Shown piece by piece: positions 44,175-53,526 of a stretch of 64,000 nt of DNA. Position 1 is the stretch's first letter, and every line of letters starts with the position of its first letter. The position numbers and the translations under genes were made by a program. Source of the stretch: an uncultured Bacteroidales bacterium (lineage in GTDB: Bacteria > Bacteroidota > Bacteroidia > Bacteroidales > UBA932); contig CAMXAU010000002.1 of the NCBI GenBank assembly GCA_947179325.1, forward strand, positions 1 through 64,000, written 5' to 3'. The notes under the pieces were generated by a model that saw nothing but the letters and a program-made list of their open reading frames with translations, was not told the DNA's origin and did not search any database.

Positions 44175-46853
44175 ATGAGAATCAGAAGAATTGCATTAGC
44201 TTTATGTTCTTTGCTCTGCATCGGGGCATTGACAGCTGAAGCTGCCCCAAAGAAGACCCTTAAGGGGAAAAAGAAGAAAAAGGGAGAGACAGAACAGGCC
44301 GATACGGTCAAGAAAGAAAAGAAAGACAAATATGCCGAGGCCATAAAGGACGCCAAGGTATATGACGGCCTTATCAAGCTCTACATGACTCCCAAGGATG
44401 AACTTCTGTTTGAGATCAAGGAAGAGAACATCGGACGTCTCTATCTCCTGACGAACAGGATTACAGAGACAAGCGACGATGCGGCATTCGCTGCAGGAGA
44501 GATGATCGGTGACCAGATAATGTTCAGGATGACAGCTGACACCGCATACGTGCATTTCTACAATGTATCCACCTACAACAAGCTCCGTCCAGGAGACGAG
44601 ATAGGAGAGGCTTTCTATAAGAACCACAGGGACCCGATTCTCAAATCATTCAAGGTCAAGGCTTTCAAGAAAGACTCTTGCTACCTTATCGACATGACAG
44701 CCTTCTTCAAGTCCAACGAAAAGCTCATCACTCCACTGCAGTACAGCTCCAACCTGATGACAAAGCGCAGCGGAAGCTATGACTCTGATGCGGCAAAGAT
44801 ACTTGAGGTCAAGTCATTCCCTAAAAATGTCGAGATCTCCTCGCAGATGAATTTCCAGTGCGAGCCGGAGCCATATTTTGTCAAGGTCAGACGCTCCATC
44901 CTCGCTCTTCCTGACCAGCCGATGAAAATACGCTACCAGGACAACCGTGTGGGATATTTCTATTCAATGTACAACTATTACAGCTCTGACAGGGACAGGG
45001 TGGAGATGAAGCAGATTGCACACCGCTGGAGGCTTGAGCCGAAAGAAGGCGAAGAGGAAGCCTACTTCAACGGTGAGCTTGTGGAGCCGAAAGAACCGAT
45101 TGTGTTCTATGTTGACTCATCATTCCCGGACAAATGGAAGGATGCTGTCAAAAACGGCATCGAGGACTGGCAGACAGCGTTCGAGGCTGCCGGATTCAAG
45201 AACGCCATCATAGCAAGGGACTACCCTTCCCCTGCCGACAGCACTGGATTCGACCCTGACGACATCCGCTTCAACTGCATCAGGTATATTGCAACTGACA
45301 TTGCAAACGCCTCCGGGCCAAGCTATGTAGACCCACGCTCCGGAGAGATTCTTGTCGGGGACGTGAACTGGTACCACAATGTGATTTCACTGGTGAACAA
45401 CTGGCGTTTCACACAGACCGGAGCCGTTGACCCGCGTGTCCGCAAAATGGTATTCGATGACGATGTGATGAGCGAGTCGCTCAGATACGTGGCTTCCCAT
45501 GAAATAGGTCACACCCTCGGCCTTATGCACAACATGGGTGCAAGCTACTCCTTCCCTGTCGATTCGCTGCGCAGCCCGTCATTCACACAGAAATACGGAA
45601 CTACGCCATCCATAATGGACTATGCAAGAAACAACTATGTGGCACAGCCGGGAGACCTTGAGAAAGGCGTAAGGATGGTGCCGCCTCTTGTCGGCGTCTA
45701 CGACATACATGCCATAGACTGGGGCTACAGGCTGTTCCCGGGCGACCTCGCTCCAGAACAGGAGAAGCAGCTTCTGAACAAGATGATCATGGAAAAGGCA
45801 TCCGACCCGATGTACAAGTTCGGTGCACAGCAGATATTCAACATAGTAAGCCCGGCCGACCTCACAGAAGACCTCGGAGACGACCACATCAAGGCAAGCG
45901 ACTACTGCATCTCCAACCTGAAGATCCTTGTACCTCAGCTTGAGAAATGGTTCTACGAGGAAGGAAGCAACTACATGGACATCAAGATCAAGTTCTTCAA
46001 TGTCGCGAACCAGTACAAGAGGGTGTTCAACCATGTGATGCCATATCTCGGAGGCGTATATTTCAATGACATTGTACAGGACGGGAACTTCGAGGGCCGT
46101 GCAAGGGTATATGTGACGAAGGACAAGCAGAAGGAAGCCATGAAATGGCTCGTGAACCAGGCACTTACATTCCGCGAATGGCTGCTGCCGGAAAGGATTC
46201 TCGACATCACGGGATATGGCTCCGGCGACCTTGACGGATACCAGAGAAGCGTAGTGGGCAAAATGTTCGGCAGCGCGACACTGACCTTTATCGCAGAGGG
46301 CGAACGCTCCGGCCAGAAGAACCTCTACACTCTTGACGGATATATGAAAGACGCGGTTGACGCAGTGCTTGTCAACACGCTCAAGAACAGGAAGCTCGCA
46401 GTAGAGGACATGAATATGCAGAATGCCATGATCGCATCGCTTGCAGAACTCGCAGGACTTGTGAAGCCTCAGGGAGGATTCTCTCTCGGTGGCGGTGAAG
46501 GCAGTTCCCTGTCATCTATTGAAGAGGAGCTTATAAGCATCCATAAAGCCCTGAAGGAGCTTGAGGAAGAGACCTCATGCGATTTCTTCTGCACTCACAG
46601 CCATGATGACCATAGCGGAAGGCATATCTGCGGAGAGCACCATAAGGCAACCGGCCCGGAGAACTCATATTTCAGGCAGAACAATGACCTCCCGAACCTC
46701 TCCGGTGCGCTCGCAAGGCCAATCGCGCTGAAAGAGCTGAAAAGGGTCATCAGCACATACAGGAGTGCCAGAGGAGCTGCGGACAGCCGTTCAAGAGCTT
46801 TCTACGACTATCAGATAGACAAGGTTGAAAGGCTTATGAAAAATGCACAATAG
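44175..46853 (+). CDS. Secreted zinc metalloprotease, DUF5117/DUF5118 type (locus B)
   Basis: An 892-residue protease with a Sec signal (ALALCSLLCIGALTAEAA) and a Lys-rich stretch just after it. The DUF5118 and DUF5117 regions span about residues 45-320 (YDGLIKLYMTPKDELLFEIKEENIGRLYLLTNRI). The catalytic zinc site is HEIGHTLGLMH (442-452), the metzincin HExxHxxGxxH form, with a Met-turn at SIMDYARNN (Met481). The C-terminal part has a His-rich patch (CTHSHDDHSGRHICGEHH) at about 810-828, which may bind metal. It is in the fifth position of a SusCD locus, so it probably digests the cargo. A gap of 30 bases separates it from the PKD-like gene. Confidence 0.9.
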   Translation: MRIRRIALALCSLLCIGALTAEAAPKKTLKGKKKKKGETEQADTVKKEKKDKYAEAIKDAKVYDGLIKLYMTPKDELLFEIKEENIGRLYLLTNRITETSDDAAFAAGEMIGDQIMFRMTADTAYVHFYNVSTYNKLRPGDEIGEAFYKNHRDPILKSFKVKAFKKDSCYLIDMTAFFKSNEKLITPLQYSSNLMTKRSGSYDSDAAKILEVKSFPKNVEISSQMNFQCEPEPYFVKVRRSILALPDQPMKIRYQDNRVGYFYSMYNYYSSDRDRVEMKQIAHRWRLEPKEGEEEAYFNGELVEPKEPIVFYVDSSFPDKWKDAVKNGIEDWQTAFEAAGFKNAIIARDYPSPADSTGFDPDDIRFNCIRYIATDIANASGPSYVDPRSGEILVGDVNWYHNVISLVNNWRFTQTGAVDPRVRKMVFDDDVMSESLRYVASHEIGHTLGLMHNMGASYSFPVDSLRSPSFTQKYGTTPSIMDYARNNYVAQPGDLEKGVRMVPPLVGVYDIHAIDWGYRLFPGDLAPEQEKQLLNKMIMEKASDPMYKFGAQQIFNIVSPADLTEDLGDDHIKASDYCISNLKILVPQLEKWFYEEGSNYMDIKIKFFNVANQYKRVFNHVMPYLGGVYFNDIVQDGNFEGRARVYVTKDKQKEAMKWLVNQALTFREWLLPERILDITGYGSGDLDGYQRSVVGKMFGSATLTFIAEGERSGQKNLYTLDGYMKDAVDAVLVNTLKNRKLAVEDMNMQNAMIASLAELAGLVKPQGGFSLGGGEGSSLSSIEEELISIHKALKELEEETSCDFFCTHSHDDHSGRHICGEHHKATGPENSYFRQNNDLPNLSGALARPIALKELKRVISTYRSARGAADSRSRAFYDYQIDKVERLMKNAQ

Positions 46854-46886
46854 CAACGGACTATAAACAATTTTTATTTTTTTATC

Positions 46887-47984
46887 ATGAAAACAGACAG
46901 ATTTTATTCAATGCTCGGAGTGCTTGCCATTGCTGCAGGTATCTTCGGGACGGTTTCTTGCGAGAAGAATCCCCAGGGCGCAGCAAAGGACTATGTCCTG
47001 GAGCTGGCAAATCCTGCTGATGCAGAGATTTTCGTGAACAATGGAAACACTGCCTCCATCAACGTGGAGCTGGTCCTCAAGAATATCACGAAGGAGGAGA
47101 TATCAATCAATGCAAAAGAGAACGAGGGCAGCTGGTGCGCAGCAGAAATAAGCACCGAAGCTGATGCAGTCACAATTACACCTGGCGCAAATGCCACAGC
47201 AGAAGACAAGGTTGCCGTCTTTGAGATAGGCGCAGCCAACGTTGATCCGGTTGTCATAAAGGTCACCAGCACCGGCAGCGAAACCGAGATATTTGTAGAG
47301 GTCGAGTCTGCACAGGTCTCTGTAGACAGCTATGGAATGCTGACATTCAATCCTTCCGCAGCAGGAGAGTCGCTGACCGTGACAGTCAGGACCAATGCAG
47401 AAAGGTGGTATCTGAACGACATGAACATGGTGACAGACGATGACTATAATCCTGTTGAATGGTACACAGCAGACAAGACCAGCGGCAAGAACGGGGAGAC
47501 ATGCACAATAACCTTCTCGGCAAACACCGGGACAGAAGACAGGATGGCATCACTGATGTTTGTTGAAGAGCCTGAAGGATATGGATATGGAGCTTCATCA
47601 GTCATGGTGACACAGTCAGGCAAGCCGGCGACAGCAGTGAGCGTAACCTATTATGATGAAAATTGGAGTGAAGTGACTGTAGACGGAAAGACATTCGATG
47701 TAGCCTTCGATAAGGACGCATCGACATGGGACGGATTTGACTTTGAGCTGGAAAAGGACGGCTCTGTCATGTTCCTGTTCGTAAATCCGGGAACAATGGA
47801 CGCAAATACTTCAATTGAAGGAGCAGACGATCCATGGGTGAGCATCAGCGCATCGTACGGATATAGCATTGTCCCTACAGCCAACAGCACAGGTGCAACG
47901 CGTTCAACAGACCTTGTAATCTGCCCTGCAGGAGACAAGGCCACCGAGCTTTTCCGCTTCAGGATCACACAGGCGGGAGAGTAG
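46887..47984 (+). CDS. BACON-domain lipoprotein (locus B)
   Basis: A 365-residue lipoprotein with lipobox near GTVSCEKN (Cys about 26). It consists of Ig-like modules; the clearest is a BACON-type domain, EWYTADKTSGKNGETCTITFSANTGTEDRMASLMF...VTQSGKP, with the W-x-S...SG..G......N.....R.A.L.....V.Q pattern. A second, weaker repeat ends DLVICPAGDKATELFRFRITQAGE. BACON domains often mediate attachment or ligand spacing in Bacteroidota. It is the last gene of locus B and is followed by a hairpin terminator. Confidence 0.75.
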   Translation: MKTDRFYSMLGVLAIAAGIFGTVSCEKNPQGAAKDYVLELANPADAEIFVNNGNTASINVELVLKNITKEEISINAKENEGSWCAAEISTEADAVTITPGANATAEDKVAVFEIGAANVDPVVIKVTSTGSETEIFVEVESAQVSVDSYGMLTFNPSAAGESLTVTVRTNAERWYLNDMNMVTDDDYNPVEWYTADKTSGKNGETCTITFSANTGTEDRMASLMFVEEPEGYGYGASSVMVTQSGKPATAVSVTYYDENWSEVTVDGKTFDVAFDKDASTWDGFDFELEKDGSVMFLFVNPGTMDANTSIEGADDPWVSISASYGYSIVPTANSTGATRSTDLVICPAGDKATELFRFRITQAGE

Positions 47985-48011
47985 CATACTGACAATATAA
48001 TGTAATGACGG

Positions 48012-48045
48012 GCGGCAGGGAATGTGTTTCCTGCCGCTCTTCTGT
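48012..48045 (+). terminator. Hairpin terminator after SusCD locus B
   Basis: GCGGCAGGGAA pairs with TTTCCTGCCGC with one wobble pair and a short loop, followed by TCTTCTGTTT. The T-run is imperfect. The rest of 47985-48117 shows no clear promoter for the next gene. Confidence 0.65.
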
Positions 48046-48117
48046 TTCCTGGCAGGCAATACCATACCGCATGGCAGGGATGTTGTATATCCGGTAATCC
48101 GTTAAAGATTTTAAGGC

Positions 48118-49347
48118 ATGAGACTACATTCAGGATTACCATACTGGATTATAAAGGACCAGCTCTACGACTATTATAATCCGCTCAGGGAAGATATACA
48201 TACAGACGTTGCAATAATCGGTGCGGGCATCACAGGAGCGCTTGCCGCACACGCGCTATGCAAAGCCGGACTCGAATGCTGCGTGATAGACAGGCGCAGC
48301 ATTGCCACGGGAAGTTCAGCTGCAAGCACGGCACTGCTGCAATATGAGATAGACACACCGCTCCATATCCTCGCGGACAAGATAGGGGAAGAGAATGCGG
48401 CAAAGGCATATCATGCATGCCTCAACTCAATCAGCGACCTGGAGCGCATCCTGCAGGAAGCCGGTATAGAAGCCGGCTTCGAGCGCAGGCCAAGCATCTT
48501 CTATGCAAGCGACCACAATGGTGAGGAAACCATCATGAAAGAATTTGAGATCCGGAAACGCCATGGGCTTCCTGTAGAGATGCTCTCAAGGAAGGAGCTG
48601 CATGAAAGGTTCGGCATAAATACCCCAGGAGGGGCATTGTTCAACAGGGAATCCGCACAGGTGGATGTATACAAGGCTGCCTCCAGTCTACTTGCCCATG
48701 ACATGAAGAATTCAGGTCTTCGCGTCTTCACCCATACAGACATAACCGGATATGAACAGGACTGGGCTGACTGCTGCCTTACAGAACGCGGGGGGCATAC
48801 CATCAGATGCAGATATGCAGTGATTGCAAGCGGGTTTGAAGCTGGCCAGTTCCTGCCTGAAAAAGTCATGAAGCTGACCTCAACATACGCACTTGTCTCA
48901 CATCCCGTGGAACGCGCAAGGCTATGGCCGGAAGAAGCACTGATATGGGAGACTGCACAGCCGTATATATACATGCGCACAGCAGGAAACAGGATAATAA
49001 TGGGCGGCGAGGACGAAAATTTCAGCAACCCGAGAAGGCGTGACAGAAAAATAGGGAAGAAAGTGGCGATACTGGAGTCCAGGTTCCGGGAACTGTTCCC
49101 TGACATTCCGTTCAGGGCGGAAATGGCATGGTGCGGGACATTCAGCTCGACAGACGACGGGCTTCCTTTCATAGGGCCATGGGACGAAGGTGACAGAGTA
49201 TATTTCGACCTTGGATATGGAGGGAACGGGATAACATTCAGCGTAATCGGTTCACAGATAATCAGCAGGTCAATGACAGGCTACTACAGTCCAGACGACT
49301 GGATCTTCGGTTTCGGAAGAGTCAGGAAGCAGACAGACGGCCGATGA
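48118..49347 (+). CDS. FAD-dependent oxidoreductase, DAO family
   Basis: A 409-residue flavoprotein of the DadA/glycine oxidase-like (DAO) family. The FAD motif is DVAIIGAGITGALAAHALCKAGLECCVIDRR at about 30-60. Later motifs: YAVIASGFEAGQFLPE, and the C-terminal FIGPWDEGDRVYFDLGYGGNGITFSVIGSQII with the conserved G-GNG loop. Substrate is probably an amino acid or amine but cannot be told from sequence. The 3' end overlaps the convergent recX gene by 26 bases. No partner genes give context. Confidence 0.85.
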   Translation: MRLHSGLPYWIIKDQLYDYYNPLREDIHTDVAIIGAGITGALAAHALCKAGLECCVIDRRSIATGSSAASTALLQYEIDTPLHILADKIGEENAAKAYHACLNSISDLERILQEAGIEAGFERRPSIFYASDHNGEETIMKEFEIRKRHGLPVEMLSRKELHERFGINTPGGALFNRESAQVDVYKAASSLLAHDMKNSGLRVFTHTDITGYEQDWADCCLTERGGHTIRCRYAVIASGFEAGQFLPEKVMKLTSTYALVSHPVERARLWPEEALIWETAQPYIYMRTAGNRIIMGGEDENFSNPRRRDRKIGKKVAILESRFRELFPDIPFRAEMAWCGTFSSTDDGLPFIGPWDEGDRVYFDLGYGGNGITFSVIGSQIISRSMTGYYSPDDWIFGFGRVRKQTDGR

Positions 49348-49888
49348 CAGAAGAGGCCTCCTCATAGGAATACCCACGTGAAAGGGCGAAGCGGAGAAGC
49401 TTAAGGCGGATCTGCCCACCATCTGCAGGCGTGCCACTGGAAGAAGAAGTCCGGCAGAGTGAACGGTACTTTGTCTCCAGGAGCTTCTCCAGCCTGGCGG
49501 AGGCCTTGCCGTCATCGATCTCATCCAACGCTGCGGAAATCACATCCTTATCTATCCTCTTAGCTGAAAGGGCATAGCGTATCTTCGTCTCCCCCCATCC
49601 TGCAAGCGAGGACTTGTCCCTCGCGAAAGCCGTGGCATAGCGAAGGTCATCCACATACCTGTCAGACAGAAGAGAAGACATTATCTCCTCAATGGCCCTG
49701 CCCATATCCTCCCCTGCCTGCCCACTATCACCGTCACCGCAGCCAGGAGCAAGAGCCGCAGCCACCTTTGCACGTATGTCTGCACTGCAGTACTCCCTCC
49801 TGGAACAGAGTCTGCGCATCCTGTCCAGGACCTTTTCCTTAGGAAGACCTGCCTGAGAGGCACTGCCGCATGTATTCTTTTTCTGCAT
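49322..49888 (-). CDS. recX: RecX family regulatory protein
   Basis: RecX binds RecA filaments and modulates recombination. The 188-residue protein has three-helix repeats: MRRLCSRREYCSADIRAKV, LLSDRYVDDLRYATAFARDKSSLAGWGETKIRYALSAKRIDKDVISAAL (the second, most conserved) and KLLRFALSRGYSYEEASSVI. recA is in this window, about 6 kb away. It starts 3 bases after the patatin gene stop, so it is the last gene of rlmN-patatin-recX, and its 3' end overlaps the oxidoreductase gene by 26 bases on the other strand. Confidence 0.85.
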   Translation of the reverse strand: MQKKNTCGSASQAGLPKEKVLDRMRRLCSRREYCSADIRAKVAAALAPGCGDGDSGQAGEDMGRAIEEIMSSLLSDRYVDDLRYATAFARDKSSLAGWGETKIRYALSAKRIDKDVISAALDEIDDGKASARLEKLLETKYRSLCRTSSSSGTPADGGQIRLKLLRFALSRGYSYEEASSVIGRLSAS

Positions 49889-49891
49889 CCC

Positions 49892-52303
49892 TTAAAAATT
49901 ATAGCCTATTCCGATATAGAAGCCGACCTTGTTTGTGATATTCGACCAGTGCAGGTCAACCTTTACCGGACCGAAGAAAGCATCATACGCATATTCAACA
50001 CCAGCACCGAACCAGCCAGACTCCCGGCCGGCATATCCTCTGAAATCATCGCAGTCCCTGGCATAGTTGAAGATACCCGTGACATAGTGGTGCCTTGCCG
50101 CCTCAAAGCGGAAGTCAGTACGTATCATGGTCAATATGTTTCTCATGGCAGCGACATTGTTCTTCCCGACGAAGGCCATCTGCTGCTCAAAGTATCTTCC
50201 GGGCATTGAACCTCCTGCAATGTTCATATACGCAATAGGGATATTGTCCGCCCCGAGCAGGAAGCGGAAAGAGACAGAAGGTATGAATGCAAATATCCTC
50301 CCGGCAGGCAACACAACTTTAGCATCCCCGCTGACGACATGGAAATTATTGATCCTGTTCGGATATCCGTGGAAGACCCATTCATATGAGAGGTTAGCGG
50401 AAAATCCGTGTGACGGGAAATAGCCATTGTCGAAAGTGTCAGCGCCCATGTTCAGGAACAATGACATGAAATCATTGTTGACATCCTTGAAATTGTAGTT
50501 CCCGACAATAAAATCCTGCGACATCAGCGAACGTATCATGAAATACCTGTTCCTGAATCCGCCCTTGATGTCGAACAGCGACCATTGTATATTCGACATC
50601 GAGAACTCCTGCACTGTGTCGAAATATTTCAGATGATAGCTTGACGGAGTAATGCCAAGCCCTTCAAGGAGATCAAGATTGACCCATCTTGCAGAAGCCG
50701 AAAGATTGAATGTCGGCATCCCGACCCCGTCATATGAATACTGGAAACGCATATACGGATTCGCACTGATCTTGCCTGTGAAGTCATATGTAGAGCCATA
50801 GAGCTTACGGGAATTGAAGCCAAGATTCATAAGGACCGAGACGATCTCCTCGGTATCAGCCCTGAGTCCAAGCCCGAAACGGTGTACCGGACCTTTCCTG
50901 CAGTTCACGACAAGGTGGTATGGCTCTCCGGTCCCTTCCAGTTCATATGTGACATACTCATATGCCTTTGTCCCGTATATCTGCCCGACTATATCCTCTA
51001 CATCCTTCCTGCAGACCATGTCACCGGACTTGACCTTTATCCTTCCCATCAGGATTGCCATCTCCCTGTCCGGCACGCCACGTATCTCTATCCCGTCAAT
51101 CATCACAGGCCTGAGGTTTATGTCAACAGCCTCAGGAGCATTCAGCCTGCGTGTATCTGTCCCAACGCGCTCCTTCAGTTCAAGAAGCTTTTCCGAGTTG
51201 GCGACAGCAGCCTCATATCCCCTTGACAGTATGACATCTATGCTTTCGTTGTCGAAACTCATCATGTTATAGCCGGTAAGCACCGGCCTGATATTCACAT
51301 CCGCCAAAGGGACATTGTGAAGGTATGAAGGCATGCCAAGCATATCGATGCTCTGCCACGCTATGTCTGCGATATTGTTAATCTGGTCATACCTGCGCTT
51401 TTCGTCTCCAAGGTCGACACCGATTACGATGTCCGCCCCCAGCTCGCGTGCCACGGACACGGGATAATTATCCCTCATCCCTCCATCCACGAGCACCATA
51501 CCGTCAACTTTCACGGGTGCGAAGACACCAGGTATGGACATTGTCGAGCGCATCGCTGTCGCCAGTTTTCCGGAATACATGTAGACACCGTTCCCGTCAA
51601 CAAGATCTGTTGCCACGCACATGAAAGGTATAGGCAGGCGGCTGAACTCCAATGAATCCTGATAGCCTACAGACAGGCTCGTGATTATATTGAAGACAGC
51701 CTGGCCCTTGGAGAATCCTGACGGCAGGCTCCCCAGAAGGTTTTCCCTGAGGACATCGCCGGCATCACTGTCCGCTGCAAGCCTGAACTTTGGCTTAACC
51801 TCCTTCTCCTCCGCGAATTCAAACTCAGTCTCATTGCCACTGGCAATCTTGTCCTTGCTATAGTAGAAAGGGACATTCAGCAGATATTTCTCCTTATATT
51901 TCATCTCGGAATACGAGATATACTCCCTGAGCAGCTTATCCGTCATCGTGCAGTTCCAGTCCACACACCGGATTATGGAATCCATCTGATGCGCATTGTA
52001 GCCGAGTGAATAAAGGCCTCCCATAAGGCCTCCCATGCTTGTACCGAGCACAAGGTCCACAGGCATGTCTATGGATTCAAGGTATTTTATCACCCCGATA
52101 TGCGCAGCACCCTTGGCCCCTCCTCCGCTAAGGACAAGCGCAACTGACGGACGTCTCTCCCGGATCCGCTCCATCCTGTCCCTTATCTCCGCAATCGAGA
52201 CAGAATCAGAAGCACTGCAGGCTCTCCTTGGCACAGGAAAGTCCTCCGCAAGACAGACACATGCTGTCAATAAAGCTATCGCAACAGAAAGAAGCCGTTT
52301 CAT
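49892..52303 (-). CDS. Patatin-like phospholipase with outer membrane beta-barrel (PlpD/type Vd-like)
   Basis: An 803-residue protein with signal peptide MKRLLSVAIALLTACVCLAE. The patatin domain (about 55-330) shows LVLSGGGAKGAAHIGV (oxyanion loop), catalytic Ser89 in GTSMG, and the Asp of the dyad in LVDGGMRDNYPVSV. Next comes a POTRA-like module (IDGIEIRGVPDREMAILMGRIKVKSGDMV) and a C-terminal barrel ending in WSNITNKVGFYIGIGYNF. This is the architecture of the type Vd autotransporters such as PlpD, in which the barrel exports the lipase. It lies between rlmN (6 bases upstream) and recX (3 bases downstream). No LPS or lipid genes are adjacent, so the substrate is unknown. Confidence 0.92.
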   Translation of the reverse strand: MKRLLSVAIALLTACVCLAEDFPVPRRACSASDSVSIAEIRDRMERIRERRPSVALVLSGGGAKGAAHIGVIKYLESIDMPVDLVLGTSMGGLMGGLYSLGYNAHQMDSIIRCVDWNCTMTDKLLREYISYSEMKYKEKYLLNVPFYYSKDKIASGNETEFEFAEEKEVKPKFRLAADSDAGDVLRENLLGSLPSGFSKGQAVFNIITSLSVGYQDSLEFSRLPIPFMCVATDLVDGNGVYMYSGKLATAMRSTMSIPGVFAPVKVDGMVLVDGGMRDNYPVSVARELGADIVIGVDLGDEKRRYDQINNIADIAWQSIDMLGMPSYLHNVPLADVNIRPVLTGYNMMSFDNESIDVILSRGYEAAVANSEKLLELKERVGTDTRRLNAPEAVDINLRPVMIDGIEIRGVPDREMAILMGRIKVKSGDMVCRKDVEDIVGQIYGTKAYEYVTYELEGTGEPYHLVVNCRKGPVHRFGLGLRADTEEIVSVLMNLGFNSRKLYGSTYDFTGKISANPYMRFQYSYDGVGMPTFNLSASARWVNLDLLEGLGITPSSYHLKYFDTVQEFSMSNIQWSLFDIKGGFRNRYFMIRSLMSQDFIVGNYNFKDVNNDFMSLFLNMGADTFDNGYFPSHGFSANLSYEWVFHGYPNRINNFHVVSGDAKVVLPAGRIFAFIPSVSFRFLLGADNIPIAYMNIAGGSMPGRYFEQQMAFVGKNNVAAMRNILTMIRTDFRFEAARHHYVTGIFNYARDCDDFRGYAGRESGWFGAGVEYAYDAFFGPVKVDLHWSNITNKVGFYIGIGYNF

Positions 52304-52309
52304 AAACTC

Positions 52310-53380
52310 TTATTTTTGGGGGTTGTGCTGCCCTGCTAGCAAACCGCAGGCCGCAAATATGTCTTCACCCCGGGAAGCCCTTATTGTTGTTATTATTCCA
52401 TACCCCGAAAGCCTTTCCCTGAAGGCCTCCATCCTGAAATCAGGGGATGTACCATACGGGAAATCAGGAATACTGTGGAAACGTATGAGGTTGACACGGC
52501 ATTCCAGCCCGCGCAGCAGCCTTGCCAGCGCATCGGCATGACGCTTGTCGTCATTGAACCCCTCAAACATCGTATATTCAAAGCTCACACGCCTCTGGCC
52601 GCTGAAATCATATTCACGTATCATGTCTATCACCTCCCTGGCCGGCCAGGCCTTCTGCACCGGCATCATCGAAAGCCTTTCCTCAGGGAAAGGGTTATGC
52701 AGGCTGACAGCAAGATGGCATCTGCTCTCCTCAAGGAATCTCCTCAATGCCGGAAGTACACCTATGGTTGACACTGTGATACGCTTCGGGCTCCATCCGA
52801 ATCCCCAGTCTGAAGTCAATATCTCTATAGCCTTCATGACATTGTCATAATTGTCGAACGGCTCACCCATGCCCATGAAGACAGCATTGGTCAGTTCATT
52901 GCACTCATCGACTGCAATGAACTGCGAAATAATGTCAGCTGCGCTGAGGTGCCCATGGAATCCCTGGCGCCCGGTCATGCAGAAACGGCATCCCATACGG
53001 CATCCTGACTGCGAGGAGACACACAGGGTAGCCCTGCCGTTGTCAGGAATCATCACGGATTCCACTGCCCCCTGCTCAAGCTCCTCCATTTCCGGGCACT
53101 CCGGAGTCGGAAGCCTATGGGAGCAGCTGACCGGAAAAAGATATTTCTTTGTCCCGTCAGCAGACCTCTGCACAGCAGAATACTCAGTTACACCGACTTC
53201 ATATTTCTGTGAAAGGGCAGCACGTGCCGCCTTTGATATATTTGTCATCCCGTCTATTTCCCTGACCTTTGCGACATATAGCCAGCGGGCAATCTGCGAT
53301 GCTGTAAATCCAGGCAGTCCGGCTTCCGCCACAACCTTTTTCAGGTCATTCAGGGTCATTCCCAATAGTTTCTGTTTCAT
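52310..53380 (-). CDS. rlmN: 23S rRNA (adenine2503-C2)-methyltransferase
   Basis: RlmN is a radical SAM enzyme that methylates A2503 of 23S rRNA and A37 of some tRNAs. The 356-residue protein has the radical SAM cluster motif GCRMGCRFC (Cys127, Cys131, Cys134), then MTGRQGFHGHLSAADIISQ. Other landmarks: VFMGMGEPFDNYDNVMKAI, the RITVSTIGVLP region, FEYTMFEGFNDDKRHADALARLL, and a C-terminal Cys in IFAACGLLAGQH (candidate for the methyl-carrying Cys). It leads rlmN-patatin-recX. Confidence 0.96.
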   Translation of the reverse strand: MKQKLLGMTLNDLKKVVAEAGLPGFTASQIARWLYVAKVREIDGMTNISKAARAALSQKYEVGVTEYSAVQRSADGTKKYLFPVSCSHRLPTPECPEMEELEQGAVESVMIPDNGRATLCVSSQSGCRMGCRFCMTGRQGFHGHLSAADIISQFIAVDECNELTNAVFMGMGEPFDNYDNVMKAIEILTSDWGFGWSPKRITVSTIGVLPALRRFLEESRCHLAVSLHNPFPEERLSMMPVQKAWPAREVIDMIREYDFSGQRRVSFEYTMFEGFNDDKRHADALARLLRGLECRVNLIRFHSIPDFPYGTSPDFRMEAFRERLSGYGIITTIRASRGEDIFAACGLLAGQHNPQK

Positions 53381-53475
53381 AACTTATGTATATTTTATGC
53401 GCGGCATCATCAACATCCGCAATGCAGCGCAAATATAGGGATAAATTTCATAGCAGCCTTGCCGGAAAAGTTGAG

Positions 53476-53483
53476 TATATTTG
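53476..53483 (+). promoter_or_regulatory. -7 promoter element for the DUF4838 gene
   Basis: TATATTTG matches TAnnTTTG exactly; it lies 44 bases before the preferred ATG at 53527. No convincing -33 was found at 19 bases. The 53381-53526 gap between divergent genes holds nothing else that I can recognise. Confidence 0.55.
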
Positions 53484-53526
53484 CATAAAGTACTTATATA
53501 ACATTTCAGGAATGACACATAAGCAT

